Below are positions 4,938 to 5,712 of a DNA stretch of 5,712 bases, piece after piece (the stretch's first letter is position 1; every line of letters begins with the position of its first letter). Source of the stretch: an uncultured Eubacteriales bacterium (GTDB lineage Bacteria > Bacillota > Clostridia > Oscillospirales > CAG-272); NCBI GenBank assembly GCA_900544985.1, contig UQXK01000070.1:1-5712 (forward strand). The letters are read 5' to 3'. The notes beneath the pieces were generated by a model. That model did no database searches. It saw only the letters and a list, made by a program, of their open reading frames with translations, and was not told where the DNA came from. Made by a program: the position numbers and the translations under genes.

Positions 4938-5712
4938 TTAAATTGACAAAAATCTCGCTTTTGGGAAATTTAAGGCTATATTCTTTTCCCTGTCTTGGCA
5001 CGATAAAATTATCGCCTGCGAATTATCGGAGAACGCTTTTTCGAGAAATGAGAGCATAAGTAAAAGTCTTTCGTCGTCAAGTCTTGTAAAGCTCTCGTCG
5101 AAAACAAACACGGGAAGCGTTTTCTTGCAGAGAAGATCGACAAGCGCTATACGAAGGCTTATATACGCAATATCGCTCGTTCCGGAACTCAAAGAGGATA
5201 TATCGCGCGTTATACCGTTGTCGGAATAGCTTATTCCGAAATCCGAATCGATAAAAAGTCTGCCGTATTTTCCGCCGGAAAGATTCTCCATTATTCCGCT
5301 CGCCGTCTTTGCTATATTCGGAGAGACGGAATCGCGTAAGCTGTTGCCTGCCGCCTCTATCGACTCTATCGCAAGCATATATGCGTCGAATTTTTCCGTA
5401 AGATCCGATATTTTTGCACTGTCCGCCTCTATAACCTGCGCTATCTCCGACGGTTTTTGTTGCACCGCATAAAGAGAAGCGAGCTCGCACTCCGTCGAAT
5501 GTATTTTTTCCGTCTGCGCCGCTATCGATGCAGAAAGAAAATCCTTTTCTTTCTTTTTGCCCGAAAAATCGAATGAGGCCATTCTGTCTTCGTCGAAATT
5601 TTCCTTTATCGCGTTTTCTATCTCGTCGTCTCCGTAACGGGAAAGAGATGCGGCAAGCTCTTTTACCTTTTCGTCCGCATTTTGCTTGCGCGCAACAACC
5701 GAAAGCATATAC
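4938..5712 (-). CDS. Rad50/SMC-like ATPase, C-terminal part (YhaN-like)
   Basis: The frame is open to the right edge, so this is the C-terminal part of a longer protein; the ATG at 5708 is internal or at best undecided. About 258 residues are visible. The first 130 or so are charged and helix-forming, consistent with the end of a coiled-coil arm. Then come ENLSGGKYGRLFID (141-154 counted from 5708), the ABC signature LSSGTSD (173-179) with YISLRIALVDLL, the Walker B strand PVFVFDES (199-206) followed by the D-loop FTRLDD, and a final SCQDRE where many relatives have a histidine switch. This is the arrangement of the Rad50/SbcC/YhaN family, ATPases that work on DNA ends, usually beside a nuclease such as YhaM/SbcD encoded upstream. 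The Walker A lies outside the window. No strong terminator follows; a weak AT-rich inverted repeat (4910-4916 with 4931-4937) lies directly after the stop. Confidence 0.83.
   Translation of the reverse strand, partial: YMLSVVARKQNADEKVKELAASLSRYGDDEIENAIKENFDEDRMASFDFSGKKKEKDFLSASIAAQTEKIHSTECELASLYAVQQKPSEIAQVIEADSAKISDLTEKFDAYMLAIESIEAAGNSLRDSVSPNIAKTASGIMENLSGGKYGRLFIDSDFGISYSDNGITRDISSLSSGTSDIAYISLRIALVDLLCKKTLPVFVFDESFTRLDDERLLLMLSFLEKAFSDNSQAIILSCQDREKNIALNFPKARFLSI

Noticed and set aside
1..5712. CRISPR arrays, tRNA or rRNA genes, tandem repeats
   Set aside because: No regularly spaced repeats, cloverleaf-like sequence or rRNA segments were seen on either strand.

Overview
The window looks like chromosomal DNA of a low-to-moderate GC Firmicute, probably a member of the Clostridia. 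The grounds are the long-form ribosome hibernation factor, the single TrmA-family 23S rRNA methyltransferase with Fe-S cysteines, strong AGGAGG-like ribosome binding sites, TTG starts and sigma-A type promoters with extended -10 boxes. This placement is inference from gene content and style, not from a marker gene. All convincing complete genes lie on the minus strand, so the window reads from right to left.

Right edge (about 4938-5712): the C-terminal part of a Rad50/SMC-like ATPase resembling the YhaN group. It has coiled coil, ABC signature and Walker B, and its N-terminal half lies outside the window. Next, after its own promoter, comes hpf/raiA (4276-4803), encoding the long-form ribosome hibernation promoting factor. 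Its leader holds a perfect 13-base inverted repeat running from the -10 box into the start codon. A strong rho-independent terminator (4183-4213) closes this unit.

Middle (about 4109 to 1781): a good promoter (4081-4109) drives an rlmD/rlmCD-type 23S rRNA m5U methyltransferase (2656-4008). It is followed 26 bases later by a stand-alone 5'-3' exonuclease of the PolA N-terminal/YpcP (FEN) family (1781-2629). No terminator is visible after the exonuclease.

Left part (about 1780 to 1): a 111-base gap holds what may be the tail of a decayed gene. It is followed by an intact aminoglycoside 3'-phosphotransferase-like kinase (884-1669), an unrecognised 121-residue protein with a TTG start and a strong ribosome binding site (490-855), and a small protein with two membrane segments (103-387). 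The left 50 bases are the outer end of an IS3-family insertion sequence whose body lies outside the window.

The right and middle parts are housekeeping genes for ribosome maturation, ribosome dormancy and DNA repair. The left part looks more accessory: a resistance-type kinase, two small orphan genes, a possible gene remnant and an insertion-sequence boundary. I do not see a clear new multi-gene system. The most unusual structure is the inverted repeat in the hpf leader, and the least understood genes are the two small ones at the left.
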